Shown here: positions 23,505-32,986 of the stretch, piece by piece
Layout: every line of letters starts with the position of its first letter
Position numbering within the stretch: position 1 is the first letter of the stretch
Assembly (NCBI RefSeq): GCF_022815725.1
Contig: NZ_JALGRF010000018.1
Coordinates: forward strand, 1-52,644
Direction of reading: 5' to 3'
Length of the DNA: 52,644 nt
DNA from: Streptomyces sp. APSN-46.1
GTDB lineage: Bacteria; Actinomycetota; Actinomycetes; Streptomycetales; Streptomycetaceae
Program-made: the position numbers and the translations under genes
Notes under the pieces: generated by a model
What the model was told of the DNA's origin: nothing
The model's input: only the letters and a program-made list of their open reading frames with translations
The model's database searches: none

Positions 23505-26303
23505 CAGGCCGTCAACCGGGCCCGGGTCCGGCTCCCCGCCGACGTGGACCCGCAGGTGGTGGCCGGTTCCACCGACGACATCCCGACCGTGATCCTCGCC
23601 GTCACCTCCGACAAGGACCAGCAGGCGCTCGCCGACCAGCTGGAGAGCTCCGTCGTCCCCGTCCTGGAGGACATCGAGGGCGTCGGCCAGGTCACCGTGG
23701 ACGGCGTACAGGACCTCCAGGTCACCGTCACCCCCGACGACGCCGAGCTCGCGGCCGCCGGGCTCGACGGCGCCTCGCTGGCCCAGGGCATCCAGGCCGG
23801 CGGCGCCACCGTCCCCGCCGGCTCCTTCGACGAGGACGGCAAGAACCGGACCGTCCGCGTCGGCGGCGGCTTCACCTCCCTCGCCCAGCTGGAGGACCTC
23901 CGGCTGAACCCCGGACCCGGCAAGCCGGCCGTCCGCCTCGGCGACGTCGCCACCGTGAAGCAGGAGACGGCCAAGGCCGTCTCGATCACCCGTACCAACG
24001 GCAAGCCCAGCCTCGCCCTCGTCCTCACCATGGACAAGGACGGCAGCGCCGTCGCCATCTCCGACGCGGTCAAGGACAAGCTCCCCGAGCTGCGCTCCAC
24101 GCTGGGCGGGGGCGCCGAGCTGTCCGTCGTCAGCGACCAGGGCCCGGCCGTGGCCAAGTCCATCTCCAGCCTCACCACCGAAGGCATGCTCGGCCTGCTC
24201 TTCGCGGTGATCGTGATCCTGGTCTTCCTGGCCTCGCTGCGCTCGACGCTGGTCACTGCGGTCTCCATCCCGCTGTCTGTCGTCCTCGCGCTGATCGTGC
24301 TGTGGACCCGCGACCTGTCGCTCAACATGCTGACCCTGGGCGCGCTCACCATCGCCATCGGCCGCGTCGTCGACGACTCGATCGTGGTCCTGGAGAACAT
24401 CAAGCGCCACCTCGGCTACGGCGAGGAGCGCGAGGCCGCGATCATCACCGCGGTCAAGGAGGTCGCCGGCGCGGTCACCTCCTCCACGCTCACCACCGTC
24501 GCCGTCTTCCTGCCGATCGGCCTCGTCGGCGGCATGATCGGCGAGCTCTTCGGCTCCTTCTCGCTCACCGTCACCGCGGCCCTGCTGGCCTCGCTGCTCG
24601 TCTCGCTGACGGTCGTACCGGTGCTGTCGTACTGGTTCCTGCGCGCGCCGAAGGGAGTCACTCCCGGAGACGCCGAGAGCGCCGCCGAGGCGCGGCGCGA
24701 AGCCGAGGAGAAGGAGGCGCGCAGCCGCCTCCAGCGGTTCTACGTGCGGGTGCTGCGCTTCGCGACCCGACGCCGCCTGACCAGTGTGGCGATCGCGGTC
24801 GTCGTCCTCTTCGGCACCTTCGGGATGACCCCGCTGCTGAAGACGAACTTCTTCGACCAGGGCGAGCAGGAGGTCCTGACGGTCAAGCAGGAGCTGGCCC
24901 CCGGCACCTCGCTGGCCGCCAGCGACGAGGCGAGCCGCAAGATCGAGAAGGTGCTGGCCTCGGTCAAGGGAGTCAAGGACTACCAGGTCACCGTCGGCTC
25001 CTCCGGCTTCCTCGCGGCCTTCGGCGGCGGTACGGGCTCCAACCAGGCCTCGTACCAGGTCACCCTGGAGGACTCCGGCACGGCGGACCGCGTCAAGAAG
25101 GAGATCGACGGCAAGCTCGCCGCACTCGACGGCATCGGCGAGACCCGCATCGTGGCCGGCGACGGCTTCGGCAGCCAGAACCTCAGCGTGGTCGTCAAGG
25201 CCGGCGACGGCGAGGTCCTGGCCAAGGCCGCCGAGCAGGTCCGCGCGGAGGTGGCCAAGCTCAAGGACGTCACCGACGTGCAGAGCGACCTGTCCCAGTC
25301 GGTGCCCCGGATCTCGGTGACCGCCACCCCCAAGGCCGCCGAGGCGGGCCTGAACCAGGCCGCGCTCGGTGCGATCGTCGCGCAGGCCGTACGGGGCAAC
25401 CCGGCGGGCAAGGCGGTACTGGAGGACACCGAGCGGGACATCCTGATCAAGTCCGCGCGGCCGGCCACCACCCTGGCCGAGCTCCAGGCGCTCCCCGTCG
25501 GCCAGGCCAGGCTCGGCGACATCGCCGAGGTGAAGGTGGTACCCGGCCCGGTCGCGATGACCCGGATCGACGGCGCCCGCGCCGCCACCGTCACGGCGCG
25601 GCCGGCCGGCGACAACACCGGCGCGGTCAGCGCCACGCTCCAGACGAAGCTCAAGGCGCTGGACCTGCCCGAGGGGGCCACGGCCTCCATCGGCGGTGTC
25701 TCCCAGGACCAGGACGAGGCCTTCGGCTCGCTTTTCCTGGCCATGTTCGCGGCCATCGCGATCGTGTTCATGCTGCTGGTCGCGACGTTCCGCTCGCTGA
25801 TCCAGCCGCTGATCCTGCTGGTCTCGATCCCCTTCGCGGCCACCGGCGCGCTCGGCCTGCTCATCGTCACCGGCACCCCGATGGGCGTCCCGGCCATGAT
25901 CGGCATGCTGATGCTCATCGGCATCGTGGTGACCAACGCGATCGTCCTGATCGACCTGGTCAACCAGTACCGCGCCCAGGGCCTCGGAGTCGTCGAGGCG
26001 GTCATCGAGGGCGGCCGGCACCGGCTCCGCCCGATCCTGATGACGGCCCTGGCGACGATCTTCGCGCTGCTCCCGATGGCGCTGGGCGTCACCGGCGAGG
26101 GCGGCTTCATCTCGCAGCCGCTCGCGGTGGTGGTGATCGGCGGCCTCATCAGCTCGACCCTGCTGACGCTCCTCCTGGTGCCGACCCTCTACACAATGGT
26201 CGAACTCCGCAAGGAGCGCCGCCGCGCGAAGCGCTCGGCGCGCCGCGTGGCCCAGCTGAAGGTGGTCCCCCCGGCCCCGGAGGAGACACCGGCCGGCGTC
26301 TGA
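23505..26303 (+). pseudogene. RND efflux transporter (AcrB/SwrC-like), 5'-truncated
   Basis: The frame matches hydrophobe/amphiphile-type RND transporters, which are normally about 1040-1080 residues. Here the match starts inside the porter domain, at QAVNRARVRLPADVDPQ. Roughly 120 N-terminal residues, including membrane helix 1, are missing. The remaining frame is open and conserved: the proton-relay segment TLGALTIAIGRVVDDSIVVLE (helix 4) and the second-half helices up to the stop are intact. A GTG at 23544 could start a 919-residue product, but without helix 1 normal folding is doubtful. No periplasmic adaptor gene is adjacent. The break looks recent because no other frameshift or stop is present. 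Confidence 0.75.
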
Positions 26304-26315
26304 CCAGGCCGAACG

Positions 26316-26349
26316 CCGAAGGGCGGCCCCGTACGGGGCCGCCCTTCGG
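26316..26349. terminator. Perfectly palindromic bidirectional terminator
   Basis: A 34-bp perfect palindrome (left half CCGAAGGGCGGCCCCGT) lies between the convergent RND gene and nadA. Confidence 0.85.
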
Positions 26350-26390
26350 GCGCTTACGGGCCGGGGCCCGGGGTGTCCGTACCCCGTTCC

Positions 26391-27578
26391 CTACGGGAGC
26401 GCGAGCATGCGCTCCAGGGCGAGCTTCGCGAAGCTCTCCGTCTCCTTGTCGACCTGGATCTGGTTGACGAGGTTGCCCTCGGCCAGGGACTCCAGGGTCC
26501 ACACCAGGTGCGGCAGGTCGATGCGGTTCATCGTCGAGCAGAAGCAGACCGTCTTGTCGAGGAAGACGACTTCCTTGTCCTGCGCGGCGAATCGATTCGC
26601 CAGGCGGCGGACCAGGTTCAGCTCGGTGCCGATGGCCCACTTGGAGCCGGCCGGGGCCGCCTCCAGCGCCTTGATGATGTACTCCGTGGAGCCGACGTAG
26701 TCCGCGGCGGCCACCACCTCGTGCTTGCACTCGGGGTGGACGAGGACGTTCACGCCGGGGATGCGGGCGCGTACGTCGTTGACCGAGTCCACCGAGAAAC
26801 GGCCGTGGACCGAGCAGTGACCGCGCCACAGGATCATCTTGGCGTCGCGCAGCTGCTCGGCGGTCAGGCCGCCGTTCGGCTTGTGCGGGTTGTAGAGCAC
26901 GCAGTCGTCCAGGGACATGCCCATGTCGCGGACGGCGGTGTTGCGGCCCAGGTGCTGGTCCGGGAGGAAGAGGATCTTCTCGCCCTGCTCGAAGGCCCAC
27001 TCCAGGGCCTTCTTCGCGTTGGACGAGGTGCAGATCGTGCCGCCGTGCTTGCCGGTGAACGCCTTGATGTCGGCTGAGGAGTTCATGTACGAGACGGGGA
27101 CCGTGACATCGGCGACGCCGGCCTCGGTCAGCACGTCCCAGCACTCCGCGACCTGCTCGGCGGTGGCCATGTCGGCCATCGAGCAGCCGGCGGCCAGGTC
27201 GGGCAGGACCACCTTCTGGTCGTCCCCGGTCAGGATGTCCGCGGACTCGGCCATGAAGTGGACGCCGCAGAAGACGATGTACTCGGCCTCCGGCTTGGCG
27301 GCCGCGTCCTTGGCCAGCTTGAAGGAGTCGCCGGTGACGTCCGCGAACTCGATGACCTCGTCACGCTGGTAGTGGTGGCCGAGGATGAAGACCTTGTCGC
27401 CGAGCTTCTCCTTGGCCGCGCGGGCGCGCGCCACCAGGTCCGGGTCCGACGGCGAGGGCAGGTCGCCGGGGCATTCCACCCCGCGCTCGCTCTTGGGGTC
27501 GGCTTCGCGGCCGAGCAGCAGCAGGGCGAGGGGCGTCGGCTGGACGTCCAAAGGCTGGGCGGTGGTCACGACACGCAC
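26391..27578 (-). CDS. nadA: Quinolinate synthase
   Basis: This 395-residue enzyme condenses iminoaspartate with dihydroxyacetone phosphate to quinolinate for NAD synthesis. It needs a 4Fe-4S cluster; candidate Cys ligands are in VFCGVHFMAES, HPECKHEV and the C-terminal CFCSTMNRIDL. GHHYQRDEV near the N-terminus is typical. The GTG at 27578 is the likely start. nadB and nadC are not next to it. The A-type iron-sulfur carrier on the opposite strand is a fitting neighbour, since NadA depends on cluster delivery. Confidence 0.96.
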   Translation of the reverse strand: MRVVTTAQPLDVQPTPLALLLLGREADPKSERGVECPGDLPSPSDPDLVARARAAKEKLGDKVFILGHHYQRDEVIEFADVTGDSFKLAKDAAAKPEAEYIVFCGVHFMAESADILTGDDQKVVLPDLAAGCSMADMATAEQVAECWDVLTEAGVADVTVPVSYMNSSADIKAFTGKHGGTICTSSNAKKALEWAFEQGEKILFLPDQHLGRNTAVRDMGMSLDDCVLYNPHKPNGGLTAEQLRDAKMILWRGHCSVHGRFSVDSVNDVRARIPGVNVLVHPECKHEVVAAADYVGSTEYIIKALEAAPAGSKWAIGTELNLVRRLANRFAAQDKEVVFLDKTVCFCSTMNRIDLPHLVWTLESLAEGNLVNQIQVDKETESFAKLALERMLALP

Positions 27579-27899
27579 CCTTTCTGTTCTGCGACTAGGG
27601 ACTTCTGAAGATCGCTTCGACTTCTCGTCTATTTGACGCTATCTATCATAGCTGCTTCATGTCACTTTGACGATGGCCATAGTGTCGATGTGACGAATTC
27701 GCACCGCTCGGAAGCCGGAGGGAAGCCAACCGCCCATCGGGTCCACTCGTCCGCGCCGGTGTGCGAGCATGAATAACTGAAACCAGCGTCGGGTCAGGAA
27801 TGAATCCGCGACCCCGCTCGTTGCCATCGACGGCAAGAGCAAGAGTCCGACGTTTCCCTGCTTCCGGCGGGGAGCCGCCCACTTCGGGAGTGAATGCAG
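27579..27899. promoter_or_regulatory. Divergent promoter region between nadA and the Fe-S carrier gene
   Basis: A locally AT-rich patch at about 27630-27680 contains TATGAT on the minus strand (27650-27645), a good -10 for nadA. A clear -35 is not seen. The rest (27690-27890) has no gene I can support and no long inverted repeat. Confidence 0.45.
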
Positions 27900-28256
27900 A
27901 TGTCCGTACAGGACGACAAGACCACCGTGAGCGACGGCATCCTCCTGTCCGACGCCGCCGCCGAGAAGGTCAGGACCCTGCTGGAGCAGGAGGGCCGCGA
28001 TGACCTGGCGCTCCGCGTCGCCGTCCAGCCCGGCGGCTGCTCCGGCCTGCGCTATCAGCTCTTCTTCGACGAGCGTTCCCTCGACGGCGACGTCGTGAAG
28101 GACTTCGACGGCGTCAAGGTCGTCACGGACCGGATGAGCTCCCCGTACCTGCACGGCGCCTCGATCGACTTCGTCGACACCATCGAGAAGCAGGGCTTCA
28201 CGATCGACAACCCGAACGCCACGGGCTCCTGCGCCTGCGGCGACTCCTTCAGCTAA
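27900..28256 (+). CDS. erpA: A-type iron-sulfur carrier (HesB/IscA/ErpA family)
   Basis: A 118-residue carrier with the three conserved Cys: one in QPGGCSGLRYQ and two in the C-terminal GSCACGDSF. These bind and hand on Fe-S clusters. The ATG at 27900 is nine nt from GGGAG, so it is preferred to the ATG at 27894. It is divergent from nadA, whose product carries a 4Fe-4S cluster. The symbol is by family; IscA or SufA-like roles cannot be separated by sequence. Confidence 0.9.
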   Translation: MSVQDDKTTVSDGILLSDAAAEKVRTLLEQEGRDDLALRVAVQPGGCSGLRYQLFFDERSLDGDVVKDFDGVKVVTDRMSSPYLHGASIDFVDTIEKQGFTIDNPNATGSCACGDSFS

Positions 28257-28269
28257 GCCTGTCCCCGTG

Positions 28270-28306
28270 CCAGAGTGCCCCCCGGGTAGCCCGGGGGGCA
28301 CTCTGG
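28270..28306. terminator. Bidirectional terminator
   Basis: A perfect 17-bp stem (left arm CCAGAGTGCCCCCCGGG) with a 3-nt loop, between convergent genes. Confidence 0.85.
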
Positions 28307-28338
28307 CATGGGTTACGGGTTGCAGCCCCGGCCAGGGG

Positions 28339-28551
28339 TCAGGCGTTCAGTGCTTCGCGCAGGCTCATCGTGTAGAGCTCGACGCCGTTGTCGTCGGACA
28401 GCTTCACCTGCTCGGTGCCGCCCTCCAGCAGGTCCTTCCAGTACTCGCCGATCCAGGACTCCGCGTCCCCCTGCGTGGTGAACTCCTCGGGAACCACCGA
28501 CGGGCTCGTCTCCGTGCCGTCGGCCTTCTCGAACCGCCACGTCCACGCCAT
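28339..28551 (-). CDS. Small conserved-looking protein of unknown function
   Basis: This 70-residue acidic protein begins MAWTWRFEKADGTE and contains FTTQGDAESWIGEYWKDLL and a LYTMSLREAL end. It has no signal peptide or helix. The ATG at 28551 is preceded by GGAGG; the longer frame from 28581 lacks a site. Third-position GC supports coding. Function is not known to me. Confidence 0.75.
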   Translation of the reverse strand: MAWTWRFEKADGTETSPSVVPEEFTTQGDAESWIGEYWKDLLEGGTEQVKLSDDNGVELYTMSLREALNA

Positions 28552-28654
28552 GTCCGCCTCCGTTGCTCGTCCGTTGCTCATCCGTGCTCGCCTTGAGTCT
28601 GCCCGCAGAGTAACCGGGCGCGCAGCAGTCCCGGCGACGCGGGAGGATCATCCC

Positions 28655-29860
28655 GTGGAACTCACTCTGCTCGGTACCGGAACACCCGAAGGACTGCCCC
28701 GCCCCGGCTGTCCCTGCGCCGCCTGCGCGGTCTCCGTGGGCACCCGGGCCCGGGCCGCGACCGCCGTCCTGGTGGACGGGGCGCTGCTGCTCGACCTGAC
28801 CCCCGGCGCGGTGCTGGCCGGCGCGCGGGCCGGGCATTCGCTGGCCGGCGTACGACAGGTCCTGCTGACCCACCCGCACGAGGGTCCGGCGGTGGAGCTG
28901 CCGCCCGGGCTGCCGGCCGCCGGGCGGGTACCGGACGGGCGGGAGCTGTCGGTGATCTCCGGGCACCGGGTGCGGGCGGTGCCGATGGACGCGCCGGGCA
29001 CCGGGTACGAGGTGACCGGCCCGGACGGCGGCCGGCTGCTGTACCTGCCGCCCGGCGGGGCCCCGGCCGGAATGAACGACAGCGTCGGGCAGCGCCCGTA
29101 CGACATGGTCCTCGCGGACGTGCTGGGCCGGCCGGAGGCGCTGGCCCGGCTGCGGGCGAGCGGGGCCGTGGGCCCGACCACGGATGTGATCGCCGTACAC
29201 CTGGACCACGACACCCCGCCGGGCCGGGAGCTGGAGCGGCGGTGCGCGGCCCTCGGTGCGCGGGCGGTGCCGGACGGGACCACGGTGGTGGTCGGCGAGT
29301 ACCACGCGGTGCCGGATCTGCCGCGCCGGACACTGGTGCTGGGCGGCGCGCGCTCCGGGAAGTCGTACGAGGCGGAGCGGAGGCTGGCCGGGTTCCCGGA
29401 GGTCGTGTACGTGGCCACGGGCGGCTCCCGCGAGGGCGACGCGGAGTGGGCGTCGCGGGTGGGTCTGCACCGGGAGCGGCGGCCGGCGTCCTGGCGGACC
29501 GTGGAGACCTGCGAGCTGGCTCCGCTGCTGGTGGAGGGGGGGCCGCCGCTGCTGATCGACTGCCTGGCGCTGTGGCTGACGGACGCGATGGACCGGGCCG
29601 GGGCGTGGGACGACGCCGTCTGGGCGGGTCCGGGGCGCAAGGAGCTGGGTGAGCGGGTGGCGGAGCTGATCGCCGCCGTGCGGACGACGCGGCGGACGGT
29701 GGTGGCCGTGAGCAACGAGGTGGGCTCGGGCATCGTCCCCGCGACGGCGTCGGGCCGCCGCTTCCGCGACGAGCTGGGCCGTCTGAACAACGCCGTCGCG
29801 GCCGAGTGCGAGCACGTCCTGCTCGTCGTGGCCGGCCAGGCGGTCGTCCTCAAGGACTGA
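28655..29860 (+). CDS. cobU: MBL-fold domain fused to adenosylcobinamide kinase / guanylyltransferase
   Basis: A 401-residue fusion. Residues 1-215 resemble a metallo-beta-lactamase fold (TLLGTGTPEGLPRPGCPC, LLTHPHEGP, VIAVHLDHD). The canonical HxHxDH metal motif is reduced to THPHEG, so catalysis is doubtful. Residues 225-401 are CobU: the P-loop LGGARSGKS (230-237), the VYVATGG segment and VVAVSNEVGSGIVP. CobU phosphorylates adenosylcobinamide and adds GMP. GTG at 28655 has GGGAGG eight nt upstream. It is followed by cobT, the next enzyme type in nucleotide-loop assembly. Confidence 0.92.
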   Translation: MELTLLGTGTPEGLPRPGCPCAACAVSVGTRARAATAVLVDGALLLDLTPGAVLAGARAGHSLAGVRQVLLTHPHEGPAVELPPGLPAAGRVPDGRELSVISGHRVRAVPMDAPGTGYEVTGPDGGRLLYLPPGGAPAGMNDSVGQRPYDMVLADVLGRPEALARLRASGAVGPTTDVIAVHLDHDTPPGRELERRCAALGARAVPDGTTVVVGEYHAVPDLPRRTLVLGGARSGKSYEAERRLAGFPEVVYVATGGSREGDAEWASRVGLHRERRPASWRTVETCELAPLLVEGGPPLLIDCLALWLTDAMDRAGAWDDAVWAGPGRKELGERVAELIAAVRTTRRTVVAVSNEVGSGIVPATASGRRFRDELGRLNNAVAAECEHVLLVVAGQAVVLKD

Positions 29861-29895
29861 AAGGACTGACCGCAAGGACTGAAAGGACTGACCGC
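29852..29895. repeat. Perfect 22-bp tandem duplication at the cobU stop codon
   Basis: Unit AAGGACTGAAAGGACTGACC followed by GC occurs twice (29852-29873, 29874-29895). Each unit itself holds two AAGGACTGA copies. The cobU stop is in the first copy. Confidence 0.9.
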
Positions 29896-29962
29896 TCAGG
29901 CGGCGCGGACGGCCCGGGAAGCGGGGCTTGGGTAGGGCCTCACCGGCTGTACGCTCTGGCAG

Positions 29963-31027
29963 ATGACCACGCTGAATCTCGACGACTTCTCCGATCTGAT
30001 CGAGCGCCCCGACGGGGGCGTTCGGCGTGACGCCGAAGAGCGGCGTGAGCGGCTGGCCGTGCCGCCCGGGGCGCTGGGCAGGCTGGACGATCTCGCCGAG
30101 TGGCTCGCCGCCGCGCAGGGTCAGGTCCCCGTCAAGCCGATCGAGCGGCCGCGCGTCGTGCTGTTCGCCGCCGACCACGGCATCGCCGCCGAAGGCGTGT
30201 CCGGACGGAAGGCGGGCACCGCCCACGAGCTGGTGCGCTCCGTGCTGGACGGGCAGAGCCCCGTCTCCGTCCTGGCCGGGCGGTTCGGCGCCACCGTGCG
30301 GATCGTGGACGCGGGCCTCGACTGCGACCCCGGACTGCTCCCCGAGGACGTCTCCCGCCACCGCGTACGGCGCGGCAGCGGGCGGATCGACGTGGAGGAC
30401 GCGCTGACGGCCGAGGAGGCCGGGGCGGCGCTGCGGCTCGGGATGCGGATCGCCGACGAGGAGGCCGACTCCGGGACGGATCTGGTCGTCCTCGGGGATC
30501 TGAGCGTCGGCGGGACCACGGTCGCGGCGACGCTGGTGGCCGCCCTCTGCGGAACCGACGCCTCCGTGGTCACCGGCCGCGGCGGGACACCCATCGACGA
30601 CCTCACCTGGATGCGCAAGTGCGCCGCCATCCGCGACGCGCTGCGCCGGGCCCGCCCCGTCCTCGGCGACCAGGTCGCGCTGCTGGCGGCCGTCGGCGGT
30701 GCGGACGTCGCCGCGATCACCGGGTTCCTGCTCCAGTGCGCGGTACGCCGTACGCCCGTCATCCTCGACGGCATCGTCTCCGCGGCCTGCGGACTGGTGG
30801 CCCAGCGGGCCGCGTTCCGGGCCCCGGACTGGTGGCTCGCCGGCCAGGCCAGCGGCGAGCCGGGCCAGGCGAAGGCCCTGGACCGGATGGCGCTCAACCC
30901 TGTGCTCGACCACGGCGTCACTGTGGGAGAAGGAACCGGGGCCTTGCTGGCACTCCCCCTGGTCCAGGCGGCCGCCGCACTCGCGGCGGAACTGCCGGAG
31001 CGGGCTGTGGAGCAGCCGACGGAATGA
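29963..31027 (+). CDS. cobT: Nicotinate-nucleotide-dimethylbenzimidazole phosphoribosyltransferase
   Basis: This 354-residue enzyme makes alpha-ribazole phosphate for the lower ligand of cobalamin. It shows PPGALGRLDDLAEWLA, the ADHGIAAEGVS segment, VVLGDLSVGGTTVAATLV and a C-terminal VGEGTGALLALPL with the catalytic Glu region. TACGCT ends 7 nt before the ATG, suggesting a leaderless message separate from cobU although only 102 nt away. Confidence 0.95.
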   Translation: MTTLNLDDFSDLIERPDGGVRRDAEERRERLAVPPGALGRLDDLAEWLAAAQGQVPVKPIERPRVVLFAADHGIAAEGVSGRKAGTAHELVRSVLDGQSPVSVLAGRFGATVRIVDAGLDCDPGLLPEDVSRHRVRRGSGRIDVEDALTAEEAGAALRLGMRIADEEADSGTDLVVLGDLSVGGTTVAATLVAALCGTDASVVTGRGGTPIDDLTWMRKCAAIRDALRRARPVLGDQVALLAAVGGADVAAITGFLLQCAVRRTPVILDGIVSAACGLVAQRAAFRAPDWWLAGQASGEPGQAKALDRMALNPVLDHGVTVGEGTGALLALPLVQAAAALAAELPERAVEQPTE

Positions 31028-31108
31028 GGCGACGGGCCCCGCGGACCTGACCAGTGCGCGGGCGCCCGGACCGCCCATGGACGGTGATGCCCCATATCAT
31101 CGCGTTTC

Positions 31109-32986
31109 ATGGGAGAGGTCCGCTTGACCAGCGCAGACACCGACCGGGGAGCCGTACCGGCGTCCGGTAGGAACAAGATCGCCACCGGCGGCGGGCCCGC
31201 CGCCAACGCCAAACAGGGGGGACAGGGGGGCGGCCGGGGGACCGGCAGGGGGAGCACCCGGTCGCGGCGCAGTGCCGCGTTCGCGGTCTGGTACCTGCGC
31301 GCCGTCACATTCGTCAACTTCCTCAGCGCGGTGTGGGTTTCCTTCGGGCAGGATCTGCGCCGGCACAACACCGCCGACTTCTACACCCCGTACCTGCTGA
31401 CGGCCGGGTTCGCCTCCGGCCTGTTCTCGCTGCTGCTCGCCGTCACGATGGGCCGCCGCAAGCGGGCCGCGTGGATCCTGAACCTGGTGGTGAGCGGGCT
31501 GCTGCTGCTCGCCTTCGCCGTCTCGGCGTTCACCGGGTACTACCCGGAGTTCCGGGAACACGCCCAGAACTGGGTCTCCCTCGTCCTGACCGCCGCCTTC
31601 GTCGGCGCGCTGGTCCTCGGCCGCCACGAGTTCTACGCCAAGGGCGACCGCTCCAACCCCAAGCTGGCCGTGGCCGTCGCCGCCGTCGGCCTGCTCGCCA
31701 CCTCGCTGGTCGCCGCGCTGCTCGTGGGCGCCGCCAACATCGACCCGGACGCCTCCGAGGCCTCGTTCCTGGCCCGCTGGAAGTACGGCGTACTGCGGCT
31801 GATCACCCTGGCCCCGGACGACATGGACTTCAAGGCGATCACCACGCCCGGCTGGGTGGACGTCTTCATCAACGTCATGTCGATGCTGCTGCTGCTCGCC
31901 GTGCTGTTCGCGGCGTTCCGCTCGCGCCGCGCCGTGGACCCCCTCACCGAGGAGGACGAGGAGAGGCTCCGCGCGCTGCTCGCCCGGCAGGGCGACCGCG
32001 ACTCGCTTGGCTACTTCGCCCTGCGCCGCGAGAAGTCCGTCATCTGGTCCCCCACCGGCAAGGCCGCCGTGACCTACCGCGTCGTCGGCGGTGTCTCGCT
32101 GGCCTCCGGCGACCCGATCGGGGACCCCGAGGCCTGGCCCGGCGCCATCGAGCCGTGGCTGGCCGAGGCCCGCGAGCACGGCTGGGTGCCGGCCGTCATG
32201 GGCGCGAGCGAGGAGGCCGGGCAGATCTACGGCCGGCACGGCCTGGACGCGCTGGAGCTGGGCGACGAGGCGATCGTCGAGACCGCCGAGTTCACCCTGG
32301 AGGGCCGCGCCATGCGGACCGTCCGGCAGGCGTTCAACCGGGTCAAGCGGGCGGGTTACACGGTCCGGATCCGCCGCCACGCCGACATCCCGGCGCAGGA
32401 GATGGACGAGCTGGTGCGCCGCGCCGACGACTGGCGCGACGGCGCGACCGAGCGCGGGTTCTCGATGGCGCTGGGCCGGCTGGGCGACCCCGGCGACGGC
32501 CAGTGCGTGATGCTGGAGTGCACCGACGGCAACGGCGATCTGCGGGCCCTGCTGTCCTTCGTGCCGTGGGGGCCCAAGGGCCTGTCGCTGGACCTGATGC
32601 GCCGTGACCGGGAGTCCGAGAACGGTCTGATGGAGTTCATGGTCATCGAACTCCTCGAACGCTCCAAGGAGATCGGCGTCACACAGGTCTCACTGAACTT
32701 CGCGATGTTCCGTTCCGTCTTCGAGCGCGGGTCGAAGCTCGGTGCCGGTCCGGTGCTGCGGATGTGGCGCTCGCTGCTGAGCTTCTTCTCGCGCTGGTGG
32801 CAGATCGAGTCCCTCTACCGGGCCAACGCCAAATACCGGCCGATCTGGGAACCGCGGTTCATGCTCTTCGAGAAGAGTGCGGACCTGCTGCGGATCGGTA
32901 TCGCGGCGGGCCGGGCCGAGGGCTTCCTGGAGGCCCCCGGACTTCCGAAGTGGCTGCACCGCAAACACCTGGAGACCCGTCGTTGA
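31109..32986 (+). CDS. MprF-like phosphatidylglycerol lysyltransferase (DUF2156-type) membrane protein
   Basis: A 625-residue protein. A Gly/Arg-rich cytoplasmic tail (1-55) is followed by five to six membrane helices (about 60-275) and a cytoplasmic acyltransferase domain (about 290-610) of the LPG_synthase C-terminal type: GYFALRREKSVIWSPTGKAAV, VVGGVSLASGDPIG, and LNFAMFRSVFERG near the end. Such enzymes move lysine or another aminoacyl group from tRNA to phosphatidylglycerol, altering surface charge. The flippase half is shorter than in Firmicute MprF. Start is either ATG 31109 (leaderless, TATCAT 8 nt upstream) or TTG 31124 (with GAGAGG). Confidence 0.85.
   Translation: MGEVRLTSADTDRGAVPASGRNKIATGGGPAANAKQGGQGGGRGTGRGSTRSRRSAAFAVWYLRAVTFVNFLSAVWVSFGQDLRRHNTADFYTPYLLTAGFASGLFSLLLAVTMGRRKRAAWILNLVVSGLLLLAFAVSAFTGYYPEFREHAQNWVSLVLTAAFVGALVLGRHEFYAKGDRSNPKLAVAVAAVGLLATSLVAALLVGAANIDPDASEASFLARWKYGVLRLITLAPDDMDFKAITTPGWVDVFINVMSMLLLLAVLFAAFRSRRAVDPLTEEDEERLRALLARQGDRDSLGYFALRREKSVIWSPTGKAAVTYRVVGGVSLASGDPIGDPEAWPGAIEPWLAEAREHGWVPAVMGASEEAGQIYGRHGLDALELGDEAIVETAEFTLEGRAMRTVRQAFNRVKRAGYTVRIRRHADIPAQEMDELVRRADDWRDGATERGFSMALGRLGDPGDGQCVMLECTDGNGDLRALLSFVPWGPKGLSLDLMRRDRESENGLMEFMVIELLERSKEIGVTQVSLNFAMFRSVFERGSKLGAGPVLRMWRSLLSFFSRWWQIESLYRANAKYRPIWEPRFMLFEKSADLLRIGIAAGRAEGFLEAPGLPKWLHRKHLETRR

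Noticed and set aside
23223..26021. A 932-codon minus-strand open frame opposite the RND gene
   Set aside because: Asp/Gly/Arg-rich composition typical of antisense shadow in high-GC DNA; the plus strand has clear RND motifs.
28313..31078. A 921-codon minus-strand open frame opposite cobU and cobT
   Set aside because: Low-complexity Arg/Pro/Gly composition, and both plus-strand genes are unmistakable.
21371..31108. Search for a cobalamin riboswitch near cobS, cobU and cobT
   Set aside because: No B12-box-like sequence or long leader is present; cobS and cobT appear leaderless.
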